From Streptomyces sp. NBC_00820 (GTDB lineage: Bacteria; Actinomycetota; Actinomycetes; Streptomycetales; Streptomycetaceae), in the NCBI RefSeq assembly GCF_036347055.1, contig NZ_CP108882.1, positions 2,369,001 to 2,433,000 of the forward strand: 64,000 bases of DNA. Direction: 5' to 3'. Below are positions 43,476 through 51,948 of this stretch, piece after piece. The position numbers and the translations under genes are program-made. The notes under the pieces are model-generated. The model was not told the origin of the DNA. It was given only the letters and a program-made list of their open reading frames with translations, and searched no databases. Every line of letters starts with the position of its first letter. Position 1 is the stretch's first letter.

Positions 43476-44177
43476 TCAGAAACCTGCGTGAAAGAAGTTG
43501 TCGTCCGCCTCCTCGTCGAGGCCGAGTTCGGCGGCGGTGAAGGGCTCGCCCAGGTCGGGCATCGCAAAGAGGGAGCCCACACTGCTGGCGCTGTTGATGA
43601 ACCTCACAAACCGGTCGACAGGCCTGTGCAGCTGCTCCTTTTCGAGCGAGGCACGACAGGTGCGGCAGCGCCAAGGCCGCCCGAGGGTCGTCCATTGGGC
43701 CCGCGTACACCCCGGGCACTTCACGAAGTAGGTGGACGGCCCGAACGGGGTCTCCCAGTTGGCGTACCCGCTGCGGGGCCGGTGCCCGATCTCCGTCCGA
43801 TCAGAGGCCAGCGATGGTCTACCGATGAGGAGGAACTCGCCGCCCGGCCACCGGCAGACGCAGTTGACCTCGCATCGACATGCGCGAGCCTGGGCCAGCT
43901 CCTTCGCCTTCTCGGTACGCGGCACTCCTGGGCCTTTAACTTCGATCCAGGTACCGAGTTCGGGCAGCCAGAAGTCGGGGATGTAGAGGGCGCCGGAGTC
44001 CAGGGTGATCGTCTCGGGTTCGTACTGCCACTGGATGTCGTAGTTGTCGAGAGTGGCAGCCCAGTCGGCTTCGAGCCGTGACCGAAACGTCGTGTCGCCG
44101 TAGCGGGTGGGGACCGCATCTATGGACGGGCCGGGACTCTCGGGGGCGTCGTTCACACACAGCTCCTGTCTGGACAT
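43476..44177 (-). CDS. Predicted PD-(D/E)XK nuclease-like protein with zinc ribbon
   Basis: A 233-residue protein. The segment FRSRLEADWAATLDNYDIQW, then QYEPETITLDSGALYIPDFW and WIEVKGPG, gives a credible PD-(D/E)XK core with Glu36, Asp68 and Glu79-x-Lys81. This domain resembles nuclease-like proteins of phages and mobile elements. The C-terminal half has CPGC and CRTC pairs that should bind zinc, plus a Cys-rich CRCEVNCVC stretch. It could be a defence or element-maintenance nuclease; no partner gene is obvious. ATG at 44177. Confidence 0.75.
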   Translation of the reverse strand: MSRQELCVNDAPESPGPSIDAVPTRYGDTTFRSRLEADWAATLDNYDIQWQYEPETITLDSGALYIPDFWLPELGTWIEVKGPGVPRTEKAKELAQARACRCEVNCVCRWPGGEFLLIGRPSLASDRTEIGHRPRSGYANWETPFGPSTYFVKCPGCTRAQWTTLGRPWRCRTCRASLEKEQLHRPVDRFVRFINSASSVGSLFAMPDLGEPFTAAELGLDEEADDNFFHAGF

Positions 44178-44439
44178 CTACGGCGGGCACCGATTATGCC
44201 CGGCGACAGAAATGAACGAAATGGCCACCCTGGTGGGTCCACCGGCAGCGACAGCGGACCGCCGCCACCTTGCGCTACGTGTTCACTACGGGACAGGCCA
44301 ACGCTTCCGACAGCGCGTGCTCGACTCGCTGAGCGCTTTCAACGTTGCCACTGATCGAGTGACGGGGACGGCATCCCGCAGCGCACAAACCTCGGTGCCG
44401 TCGAGAGAGGCGGTCACGGGCAAGGCGGTCTGAACTGGC
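44178..44439. other. Non-coding gap between nuclease-like gene and IS-damaged region
   Basis: About 260 bases with no open frame of convincing composition on either strand. It presumably contains the promoter of the nuclease-like gene at its left end. Confidence 0.4.
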
Positions 44440-44625
44440 TTACGCGGTGGATCCGGGCTTGTAGTCCTGGAGAAATGCCGGCGCGACCAGTCGTTGCCGC
44501 TCCAGCAGCTCAGGCAGCTCCCGTGCGAGTTTGGGGTGGGCCTGCTTCCACTGGGGCGAATGCGCCACGAACTCCCGGCTGTTGAACACGGTGAACCGGT
44601 TGATGGCGGCCACGTCCAGGCGGGA
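44440..44625 (-). pseudogene. C-terminal remnant of an unknown protein cut by an IS element
   Basis: On the minus strand a coherent frame reads [20 protein letters not shown], then QWKQAHPKLARELPELLERQ and ends LVAPAFLQDYKPGSTA before a TAA at 44440-44442. An in-frame TGA lies just upstream, near the IS5-type sequence at about 44.64 kb. The protein-like composition, and the abrupt loss of the N-terminus, suggest a gene truncated by insertion. The family is not recognised. Confidence 0.5.
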
Positions 44626-44756
44626 CGAGCGACCTCATCCACCCGGAAAAGATCACTGGAGAGCGGTGTGCTGGGAAACTAGCCCGCACCGTTCGGGAAG
44701 GGGCCGTCGGAAAAGGACCCGGGCCACGGGCACCTCGTCGGCGGCCTACTTCACTC

Positions 44757-45434
44757 CGCCGGTGGCAACGGGACGGTACCTGGCACCGGGTCCTCACCCG
44801 GCTCCAGTCCCTGGCCGATGCGAAAGGCGGGATCACGTGGGAGCTGAACGTCGACTCCACGGTGTGCCGTGCTCATCAGCATGCGGCCGGGGCCCGGAAG
44901 CAGGGTGACCTGCAGAAGGAACCGCCGGGCGGCGTGTTCACCGAGCCCCTTGATCACGGGCTGGGCCGCTCACGCGGCGGGTTCACCACCAAGCTGCACC
45001 TGGCGGTCGAGCAGGGCCAAAAGCCCATGTCGATCGTGGTGACGGCAGGGCAGCGCGGCGACTCGCCGCAGTTCGAAACTGTGCTGGATAGAGTCCGCGT
45101 GCCCCGCCTCGGGCCGGGCCGACCGCGCGTCCGCCCCGATCGCGTGCGCGCTGACAAGGCGTACGCCTCCCGCGAGAACCGCGCCTACCTGCGCCGCCGC
45201 GGGATCCGCCGCACCATCCCCGACAAGGCCGACCAGGCACGCAACCGCCAGAAGCGAGGCTCCCACGGTGGCCGGCCACCGCATTTCGACCCAGTCGACT
45301 ACCGCGAGCGTCACGCGGTCGAGTGCGGGATCAACCGCCTCAAGCGCCACCGGGCGGTGGCCACCCGCTACGACAAGCTCGCGGTCCGCTTTGAAGCCAC
45401 GGTCCTCGTCGCGGCCATCAACGAGTGGTTGTGA
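44757..45434 (+). pseudogene. IS5-family transposase, 5'-truncated
   Basis: The frame reads [98 protein letters not shown] and ends [10 protein letters not shown]. These are the DDE catalytic blocks of an IS5-group (IS427-like) transposase: Asp in VDST, Asp in ADKAY, Glu in VECG. The first 60 to 80 residues are missing or frameshifted upstream of 44757. It is unlikely to be active. A second, more decayed relative lies at 48.35-48.70 kb on the other strand. Confidence 0.85.
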
Positions 45435-45447
45435 TCAGTACACGTCG

Positions 45448-45867
45448 CTACAGCTCGTAGTCCTGGGCCAGTTCCTCCCAGCGAATGCTGCGAAGCGCAA
45501 GGTCAGGATCCTCACCCGCCGGGACCTCCGGTGCTGGCTGGAACCAGGCGACGATGAGGGTGGAGCCGTCCATTGCCGTATCGAGCGCCGTGGAGTTGAA
45601 GACACCGACGCAAGCCACGGAAGGCAGCACCTCAACGGGACCGAAGGCGCCGGCGGTCTCGTCCGGGTACTCGCGGGAGGGCGGAACGAGATGGACCGGC
45701 GTGGAGGGAAACGCGCGTTCGGCCTGCCGCTGGAGCCAACTGACCTTCAGGTCGTTGATGCGCTTGCACGGGTAGCCCTCCAGCATCCCGCCGTAGGTCG
45801 AAGACATCCGTAGCTCGGTGAGCCGGATCGAACGACCGGACGAGAGGACTATGTGACCCAGTGACAT
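45448..45867 (-). CDS. Hypothetical protein (139 aa)
   Basis: A 139-residue soluble protein starting MSLGHIVLSSGRSIRLTELR and containing GGMLEGYPCKRINDLKVSWL. It ends SIRWEELAQDYEL. The composition is protein-like and the start is clear. No domain is recognised. It lies 13 bases from the truncated transposase, convergent with it, and may have been carried with the IS-flanked segment. Confidence 0.7.
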   Translation of the reverse strand: MSLGHIVLSSGRSIRLTELRMSSTYGGMLEGYPCKRINDLKVSWLQRQAERAFPSTPVHLVPPSREYPDETAGAFGPVEVLPSVACVGVFNSTALDTAMDGSTLIVAWFQPAPEVPAGEDPDLALRSIRWEELAQDYEL

Positions 45868-45968
45868 GCCGACACCCTATGCGCACGATTCACTTCCGAT
45901 GCACGGCCTAGCAGCCGCGCTCTCCACACGACCTCAAGGCTCCAGGGCCAAGTCGCCTTGGATCGCCA

Positions 45969-47000
45969 TCAGTTGATGCTTCTCGGGCTGGTGATGCCCG
46001 CGCTTCTGGGCTGGTCGGGAAGTCCGGGTGCGGCTACCGGGGCGGTGCGGGATTTTGTTCCGTGGGGGGGTTGGCCAGCGGGCGCGTGGGGGTGGTGGGT
46101 GGCTTGAGCTGGACGGGCCGAGGCGAACACAGCAGCGAGCTGGTCGTGGAGCGACGCTGCGAAGGGGTGGGCATCGCGGCGCGGTGTGATCGTGTAGATA
46201 CCGCGGGTCGGGGGGTCTGTAAGGCCGACTGCGGTGACATCGGCCCGTAGCGCGCTCGTCAGCACTCCGGGGATCAATGCGATGGCATGACCAGTGGCGA
46301 CCAGGGCCAGCTTGCCGGGCAGATCGGCCGCGGTGAGGTCGATGCGGGCGCTGATCCCGGCGCGGGCGGCGTGCTGGCGAAGGAGCGCTGCAGAGCCCTC
46401 GTTGTCCTCGGCCCAGGTCTCGTCGGCCAGCGCCTCAATGCGCACCGGCCCGCTCCCGGCCTGCGGATGGCCGGCGGGCAGGACGATGACCATCTTGTCC
46501 AGCCCGAGGAACCGCCGGTCGACCCGCGGGTCGACGGCCAGCCCTGGCGGAGCGTCGGTGACGACGGCGATGTCGAGATCACCGGCGATCACTCGGCCGT
46601 GCAGCTGTGCGCTCAGGCCGGGGAGCAGGCTCCACCGGGTGGATGCGACCTGCCTCAGCAGGCCCCGGATGGCCTCAGGGACGATTCCCGCGGCGAGAGA
46701 CGGTGTCGCGCCGATGGCCAGGGGACGATCACACACTCCGTCGCGAACGTCTCGTACCGCGCGAACGGCGCGGTCGGCCTCGTTGAGCGTGGCCAGGGCA
46801 TGGCGCCGAAACACCTCACCGGCCGGTGTCGGGCGCACCCCGCGCGCATGACGCTCCACCAGAGGCACGCCGAGTTGCCGCTCCAGCCCGGCGATCTGCC
46901 GGGAGACGGCCGACTGCGTGTGATTGAGCTCGGCTGCCGCCGCCGACAGCGATCCGACCCGGCACACAGTCACGAAGGCCCGCCACACAGTCAGATCCAT
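45969..47000 (-). CDS. LysR family transcriptional regulator
   Basis: A 343-residue regulator. The N-terminal winged helix (MDLTVWRAFVTVCRVGSLSA, AELNHTQSAVSRQIAGLERQLG) precedes a periplasmic-binding-like effector domain (LAIGATPSLAAGIVPEAIR, GDLDIAVVTDAPPG). The C-terminal 40 residues are Pro/His/Arg-rich and probably unstructured. ATG at 47000. It is divergent from the oxidoreductase gene with a LysR-type inverted repeat between them, so it most likely controls that gene and itself. Confidence 0.92.
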   Translation of the reverse strand: MDLTVWRAFVTVCRVGSLSAAAAELNHTQSAVSRQIAGLERQLGVPLVERHARGVRPTPAGEVFRRHALATLNEADRAVRAVRDVRDGVCDRPLAIGATPSLAAGIVPEAIRGLLRQVASTRWSLLPGLSAQLHGRVIAGDLDIAVVTDAPPGLAVDPRVDRRFLGLDKMVIVLPAGHPQAGSGPVRIEALADETWAEDNEGSAALLRQHAARAGISARIDLTAADLPGKLALVATGHAIALIPGVLTSALRADVTAVGLTDPPTRGIYTITPRRDAHPFAASLHDQLAAVFASARPAQATHHPHAPAGQPPHGTKSRTAPVAAPGLPDQPRSAGITSPRSIN

Positions 47001-47044
47001 GGCGGCAGTATGCCCAGTTGGTATGCGGGCCTCGCAGGGCGGGC

Positions 47045-47068
47045 ATGCGAAATCTGCGCTTGTCGCAT
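47045..47068. promoter_or_regulatory. LysR-type operator between divergent genes
   Basis: ATGCGA-N12-TCGCAT, a dyad of the T-N11-A class used by LysR regulators, sits in the 95-base gap between lysR (47000) and the oxidoreductase start (47096). Confidence 0.6.
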
Positions 47069-47095
47069 CCATCGCGGTGCACCACTGTGGCGCGC

Positions 47096-48253
47096 ATGAC
47101 CACACCGCACACGATCGCCGTCCTCGGCCTGGGGCGCATGGGCGGCGCCATCGCGACACGCCTGGCCGCCCAGGACTGGGACGTCGTCGGCTGGACACGC
47201 TCAGGGCGCACATCGATCACCGTCAAGACGACCGACGACCCGAACGAGGCTGTGGCGCAGGCCGACCTCGTCCTCCTGGCACTGTCCGACGGACCGGCCT
47301 GCCAGCAGGTCCTCGATGACGTCCGTGACTCACTGCGAACGGACGCGATCGTGCTCAACACCAGCACCATCGCCCCCGCCGAAGCATCGATACTGGCCCG
47401 GCAACTCGGCCAGTCCTACGTCCACGCGCCCCTGCTCGGCTCGGTGCCGGCTGCCGCCGCCGGCACCCTCCAGATCCTCGCCGCCGCCGACCAGAACGCA
47501 CTCGACCGAGTTCGACCGGTTCTGGAAACGCTGGGCACCGTCCGGCGCGTGGACGACGCATCCACCGCCGCAGCGCTCAAGCTGATCGCCAACAGCAGCC
47601 TCGCCGGCGCCGTCCTCGCACTGCGTGACTCACTGCGGCAGGCCGACGCCCTCGCCCTGCCCCGTACCCAGACGCTGGACATCCTCGAACTCGGCCAGCT
47701 CGGCGGCCTCGTGGCCCGCAAGCGACACTTCCTCCTCGGCGACCCAACAGCTGCCGCAGCCGAATTCACGATCGGTGCGCTGGCCAAGGACATGGCACTG
47801 CTGGCCGCCGCGTCGGACACCCCTTTGCGCAGCGCAACGGGCCTGGCCGACACCCCTGCCACCCACGAGGCCGACATCGCCGTCGCCGCCACGGTCCCCG
47901 CCGTGAACGACGCCGTACTCGAACCGCTCCGCGCCTACATCCGCGGACACGCCACCGGCGACCCCACCCACTTCCGCGACGCGTTCCTGCCCACCGCCCA
48001 CATCGAAGGGATCCGAGACGGCGCATTCATCTCCTGGCCCCTGGACGAGTACTGCACCCTCTTCCAAGGCCAGCCGGCCCCGGACGAACCGACCCGCACC
48101 CGCCACATCGACGCCATCGACGTCCACGGCACCGTCGCGACCGCCACCATGACGCTCTCGCACGGCGCAGACACCTTCACCGACATCTTCCTGCTGATCC
48201 GCGCCGACGGCGGCTGGCGCATCGCCAACAAGGCGTATCACCGCAACTCCTGA
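47096..48253 (+). CDS. Beta-hydroxyacid-dehydrogenase-like protein fused to an NTF2-like domain
   Basis: A 385-residue fusion. Residues 1 to about 260 are a 6-phosphogluconate/3-hydroxyisobutyrate dehydrogenase-type protein with NAD(P) motif LGLGRMGGAIA. Further family blocks are NTSTIAPAEASILARQLG, VHAPLLGSVPAAAAGTLQIL and KLIANSSLAGAVLALRDSL (with the catalytic-type Lys). The last 115 residues (AYIRGHATGDPTHFRDAFLP, ISWPLDEYCTLFQG, FLLIRADGGWRIANKAYHR) form an NTF2/SnoaL-like fold of the lumazine-binding-2 type. The substrate is unknown. Probably LysR-controlled. Confidence 0.88.
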   Translation: MTTPHTIAVLGLGRMGGAIATRLAAQDWDVVGWTRSGRTSITVKTTDDPNEAVAQADLVLLALSDGPACQQVLDDVRDSLRTDAIVLNTSTIAPAEASILARQLGQSYVHAPLLGSVPAAAAGTLQILAAADQNALDRVRPVLETLGTVRRVDDASTAAALKLIANSSLAGAVLALRDSLRQADALALPRTQTLDILELGQLGGLVARKRHFLLGDPTAAAAEFTIGALAKDMALLAAASDTPLRSATGLADTPATHEADIAVAATVPAVNDAVLEPLRAYIRGHATGDPTHFRDAFLPTAHIEGIRDGAFISWPLDEYCTLFQGQPAPDEPTRTRHIDAIDVHGTVATATMTLSHGADTFTDIFLLIRADGGWRIANKAYHRNS

Positions 48254-48349
48254 GAGCGGGAACCGATCCGTGTCCCCGGGGAAACGATCACCATGCACAC
48301 GGGGAACGATCTTCAGAGCCTCTTGTTGCCGCACGTCACGTGTACTCGT

Positions 48350-48697
48350 GAACACCCCAATCGACATGGGCTTCTGCCCCTGCTCGACCGCGAGATGGAC
48401 CTTGGTAATCAGCCCGCCTCGCGAGCGACCGAGACCGTGGTCTCCGGCTCGACCTCAATGCCGCCGGGCGGCTCCTTCTGAAGATCCCCCTTGTGACGGC
48501 TCCGGCGGCGTGCTGGTGGGCGCGGTAGATCGTCGAGTCGACCGTATGCCGTCGATCAGCTGCCGCCTCGGCCATATCGGCGGCCGGCCAGGCTTCGTCA
48601 ACGGCTCCAGCCTGGCCCACTGCTCGTCCGTCAGATCTCCACGCGCCACAGCACGTGATCATTCCACGACCAAGATCGACTTTCGTAACACGCCCTA
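48350..48697 (-). pseudogene. Decayed IS5-family transposase with internal deletion and intact end
   Basis: On the minus strand, MARGDLTDEQWARLEPLTKP (a normal IS5-group N-terminus) runs on to WPRRQLIDGIR, then after a deletion and frame change to [15 protein letters not shown] and [12 protein letters not shown]. The middle of the gene is lost and the 3' end stops near [14 protein letters not shown]. The sequence is related to the copy at 44.76 kb. The outer end near 48697 starts GGGCGTGTTACGAAAG, a plausible terminal repeat. Not functional. Confidence 0.8.
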
Positions 48698-49522
48698 GGT
48701 TGCCGCTTCCTCCGCGGGCCCCCTGGCGCTCAAGGAGCCATACACCTCGTGCACGCTGTCGTCCGACTGGACCAAGACTCCGACGTCGAGCTTGCCCTTG
48801 AGCCATGAAGTCGCGAAGGCCAACCCGCAGCCGGTGTCGTACGGTGTCGGCTCACTGTTGCTGGCCCAGCGGACGTAGGTGGGCGGCTTCTGGTCGAGGA
48901 TCAGGATCGTTGGGTACCCGGCGGCCTGGGCGCGGGCCAGCTGAACCTGAAGCTTCTTTTCGACCGAGTGGGAGAAGCGAAATCCCTCCTCGATCTTTGG
49001 GTCGTGGTAGCTCAGTAGGACGCGGCGTCCTTCCCCGAAGCAGGAACCTGGCCCCTGCCAGGTGATGCCGACCTCGGAGTCGAACCACTGACCCGACGCA
49101 CGGAAGGCAGAGACCACTGCGCGGTCGTAGATGTTGTCCTGGTACTCGCGCATCAGGGCTTTCCACTGCTTGCTCGTGTGTCGATGCGACCTGACGAACG
49201 GCTTGCAGCCGACCATCACCGCCCGGCCCACCTTGGCAGCTAGGTCTTCCAGGCGCGGGAGGAGATTGTCCTCCAGGTCCTTCATGGCTGCTGGGATCCG
49301 AGGATCAAACTTTTTGGAGGCCAGGGTGATGTCCGCTGCCCATGTACGGGAGGTGCCATCCTCGGCGACTTCGATGAGGGCATCTACCGCCAGGGCGTGC
49401 TTCTCCACGTCTGGGCGACCCACCACTCTGAGCGTGCGATGCTCGTTGCTCAGCCCGTCGCAGACGAGCTTGAGTACCGCGTCCTCACGCTCCAGAGCTT
49501 CATCCTTCGGCATGGCGCTCAT
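48695..49522 (-). CDS. Hypothetical protein (275 aa)
   Basis: A 275-residue soluble protein: KDEALEREDAVLKLVCDGLS, KHALAVDALIEVAEDG, AADITLASKKFDPRI, AAGYPTILILDQKPPTYVRW. No family is recognised. The alternation of acidic and hydrophobic residues in the N-terminal third, with D...E and ADI segments, is faintly reminiscent of nuclease-like folds, but I cannot show an active site. Its TAG stop coincides with the outer end of the decayed IS copy, so the original C-terminus may have been lost. Confidence 0.7.
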   Translation of the reverse strand: MSAMPKDEALEREDAVLKLVCDGLSNEHRTLRVVGRPDVEKHALAVDALIEVAEDGTSRTWAADITLASKKFDPRIPAAMKDLEDNLLPRLEDLAAKVGRAVMVGCKPFVRSHRHTSKQWKALMREYQDNIYDRAVVSAFRASGQWFDSEVGITWQGPGSCFGEGRRVLLSYHDPKIEEGFRFSHSVEKKLQVQLARAQAAGYPTILILDQKPPTYVRWASNSEPTPYDTGCGLAFATSWLKGKLDVGVLVQSDDSVHEVYGSLSARGPAEEAAT

Positions 49523-49603
49523 AGTGACGGATGGCGCGGGAGGCGAGCGAGCACATCTTTAAACTCGCAGCCCAGCGTGCATTGAACGCCGGGGACCCTC
49601 TAG

Positions 49604-50512
49604 TCAGAGGGACATCCCGCCCCAGATCTCATTGATCTCGTCCTCGCTGGGCTCGTACCCCTCCGGGTAAGCCGCATCGGCACGCTGTTGGGCGGCCTCG
49701 GCCTCATCGCGGACGGCACGCTGTAGACGGCTCAGCAGCGCGACCGCGGCTTCGTCAGTAGTTGGGTCGACGATGTCGCGAGTGCGGGCGGTGTCCCAGT
49801 CGACGACCTTCAGCGCGATGGACACCAGCAGGCGAGCCTCCTCGACGGTAATACCCCAGACGTCGTCGTCGACGACGGCGGCATTGATCAGCCGAGTACG
49901 GATACCCCGCGCATTCTCCCAGCCGCGCCAAACACCTTCCTGCAGGTCTGCCTCACTACCTCGACGGATTCCCTGTATTAGCGGAGGGTAGGCCAGCACG
50001 AGTTCGGTTGCCGCTCGCCATTCGCGGACTGTCGCCGGGACCCGGGCCTCACGAATAATCCGCGAGCGCAGCGTCTGCACGTGCCATCGTCGAGATCTAG
50101 TACGATTGTCCACCGCAACACAATCTGGACAAAGCGGCGGACCAGGCCGGGCTGGCGGCTGCCAAGATCGACTCGTTCGCAGAAGCTCCACCCCGCATTC
50201 GGCACAGAGGATCCCGGCAGGCGCCGGACCTATCGTGGCCAGCATGTCGTTCAGGGTGAGGCCGGCCGCCTGGGCCAAGGCTCGGCCGTGAATCCCGGGC
50301 TGCTGCCAGTACAGATGCCTCAGAACCGTGATCAGCTCTGGGGCATGGGAAGCCTCCACCCCATCACGAAGACGCTGGACCTGCTCCATGACGCCCTGCC
50401 GGCACAGCACGAGACGCTGCTCGGCCTCTGCGAGGGCGACCTCGGCTTCAGTGAAGTCTCGAACTGACTTCAGAACGTGGTCCAGGATGTCGGGCAGTTT
50501 GTCCTCGCTCAC
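49604..50512 (-). CDS. Hypothetical protein with zinc-ribbon-like cysteines
   Basis: A 302-residue protein. The N-terminal 55 residues form a likely coiled coil (SVRDFTEAEVALAEAEQRLV). CAEC and CPDC pairs (in GILCAECGVELL and PLCPDCVAVD) follow, consistent with one zinc site. The rest is helical (ARGIRTRLINAAVVDDDVWG, AEAAQQRADAAYPEGYEPSE). No domain is recognised. GTG at 50512. It is followed on the same strand by the 275-residue hypothetical gene and preceded by the DUF6082-like gene, so these may form one transcript. Confidence 0.7.
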   Translation of the reverse strand: MSEDKLPDILDHVLKSVRDFTEAEVALAEAEQRLVLCRQGVMEQVQRLRDGVEASHAPELITVLRHLYWQQPGIHGRALAQAAGLTLNDMLATIGPAPAGILCAECGVELLRTSRSWQPPARPGPPLCPDCVAVDNRTRSRRWHVQTLRSRIIREARVPATVREWRAATELVLAYPPLIQGIRRGSEADLQEGVWRGWENARGIRTRLINAAVVDDDVWGITVEEARLLVSIALKVVDWDTARTRDIVDPTTDEAAVALLSRLQRAVRDEAEAAQQRADAAYPEGYEPSEDEINEIWGGMSL

Positions 50513-50547
50513 GCCGAACAGCTTAAGCTGCAGGCCAGAGCACGCCT

Positions 50548-51210
50548 TCAGGGGCAGTCCAATCGATCTTGGAACTCGACGACAGCAAGCGCCGGCCCTG
50601 CCGCTACAGCCGCCTGGTAGCAGTCATCAACCAGGCGGACGAACGCACGGTCGCGGCGATCACCGGACTCCATGGTTCGGCGCCAGCCAGGCCCTTCGCA
50701 TTCCCACTGTTCACGTGCGATCTCGCCGGCGAAGTGTCCGTCGAGCTTCACGGCAAGCTTCTCGACGGACAGGTGGCCGACACGGAAGCGCTGCAGCAAC
50801 TCACCAAGAGCGAGTGACGTGATCAGATGCTGCTGATGCCGCTTCAACGTGATCGGCGCAACAGGCGGTGACCACGCCTGGAGTAAATCCGGGTTACTCA
50901 GCGCGAGTGCCACGAGCTGGAGATGGCTGTCTCGAATCGCCTGCTCGTTACTCGCACGAACCTGGCGAACTTGGTAGAGGAGCGAGAAAGCCACTCCTGC
51001 CAGAGCAACGGCCGAGAGGACGACGGACGCGGCGCCATATGCCTGGCTGATGGCGCTGAGCTTCCCCCAGTCGGTGTTCGCGGGGGCCACTGCGGCCAGC
51101 ACGAACGGCATGGATGCGATCAGACCCAGCAGGCCGAGTCCGAGCAGTCCATACGCGAGGGCCAGATGCCCTTTCCGTGCATATCCGCCCCTATTTCCGT
51201 CGGTCGCCAC
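50548..51210 (-). CDS. DUF6082-like membrane protein
   Basis: A 220-residue protein. Two transmembrane helices (LALAYGLLGLGLLGLIASMP and AASVVLSAVALAGVAFSLLY) are followed by the family-like QVRQVRASNEQAIRDSHLQL and ALSNPDLLQAW. This matches the DUF6082 pattern I remember from Streptomyces. Function unknown. GTG at 51210 is chosen because AGGGGGG precedes it. A longer frame opening at TTG 51276 has no site. Confidence 0.72.
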   Translation of the reverse strand: MATDGNRGGYARKGHLALAYGLLGLGLLGLIASMPFVLAAVAPANTDWGKLSAISQAYGAASVVLSAVALAGVAFSLLYQVRQVRASNEQAIRDSHLQLVALALSNPDLLQAWSPPVAPITLKRHQQHLITSLALGELLQRFRVGHLSVEKLAVKLDGHFAGEIAREQWECEGPGWRRTMESGDRRDRAFVRLVDDCYQAAVAAGPALAVVEFQDRLDCP

Positions 51211-51948
51211 GCGCCCCCCTAGGACCCCGAATACCGATTCGCTGACCAGGATGAAGCTCGCATTGGCACCCGACAAGGGGGCACACGGTCCGGCCGGTCA
51301 CCTACTGGCGGTCCCTCCTGGAGGTCGGGGCGCCGGTCAGTGACCGCCAGGAACGCGCGATGAGCGCTCGCAGTTATCGAGAAGTGAGCCATGCCGCGAG
51401 CCCGCTACCCACGGTTGTAGCAAAGGAGGCCACCAGCCAGCCGGGAAATCGTTGAATCGTCAACTGGAGCCCTCCGCAGCGTAGTTCGAACTGCGGGGGA
51501 CGGTCTGTTCTGGCGGTTCGAGGCATGCCCCCCATTCAGCCGCATGCCGGGCTGACATCGCTACACCAAGCCTTCCCCACTTCACCCCACTTCAATATGG
51601 CCACACCCATACCACATAATGAACAGCATTGCCATATGGCATCAATGATATCTAATCACCCCATTGGGGCCGCTCGTTATTACCACGCGACAGAACCCAC
51701 CGCTACTCCGAACGCTCCCCCACTTCGCCCCACTTCCTCGGACTCAGGGGAAGTCGTCATAGCCGAGAAGGCCGGTTTCCGTGCCCTGCGCCCAACCGTC
51801 GGGAGATAGGAAGGCGCGTGGCCCAGCCGAGTCCACGAGGCGAGTCGGAAGGGCTTGGGCGAGAAACATCTATTGCTCGTCGGCCACGGGAATACCTCCG
51901 TGGTCTTGTTGATTACTTCCCTGTGCTGATCGTAAGAGGGGGATGTGC
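51211..51948. other. AT-enriched non-coding region with short direct repeats and palindromes
   Basis: A 738-base gap. CCCCACTTC occurs as two tandem pairs with a 10-base period, at 51575/51585 and at 51718/51728, 143 bases apart. Between them lie the palindromes TGCCATATGGCA (51630-51641) and CCCCATTGGGG (51659-51669) and the most AT-rich stretch of the window. This looks like a control region, possibly a promoter with iterated operator or an old origin or integration segment. No gene is supported. Confidence 0.55.
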
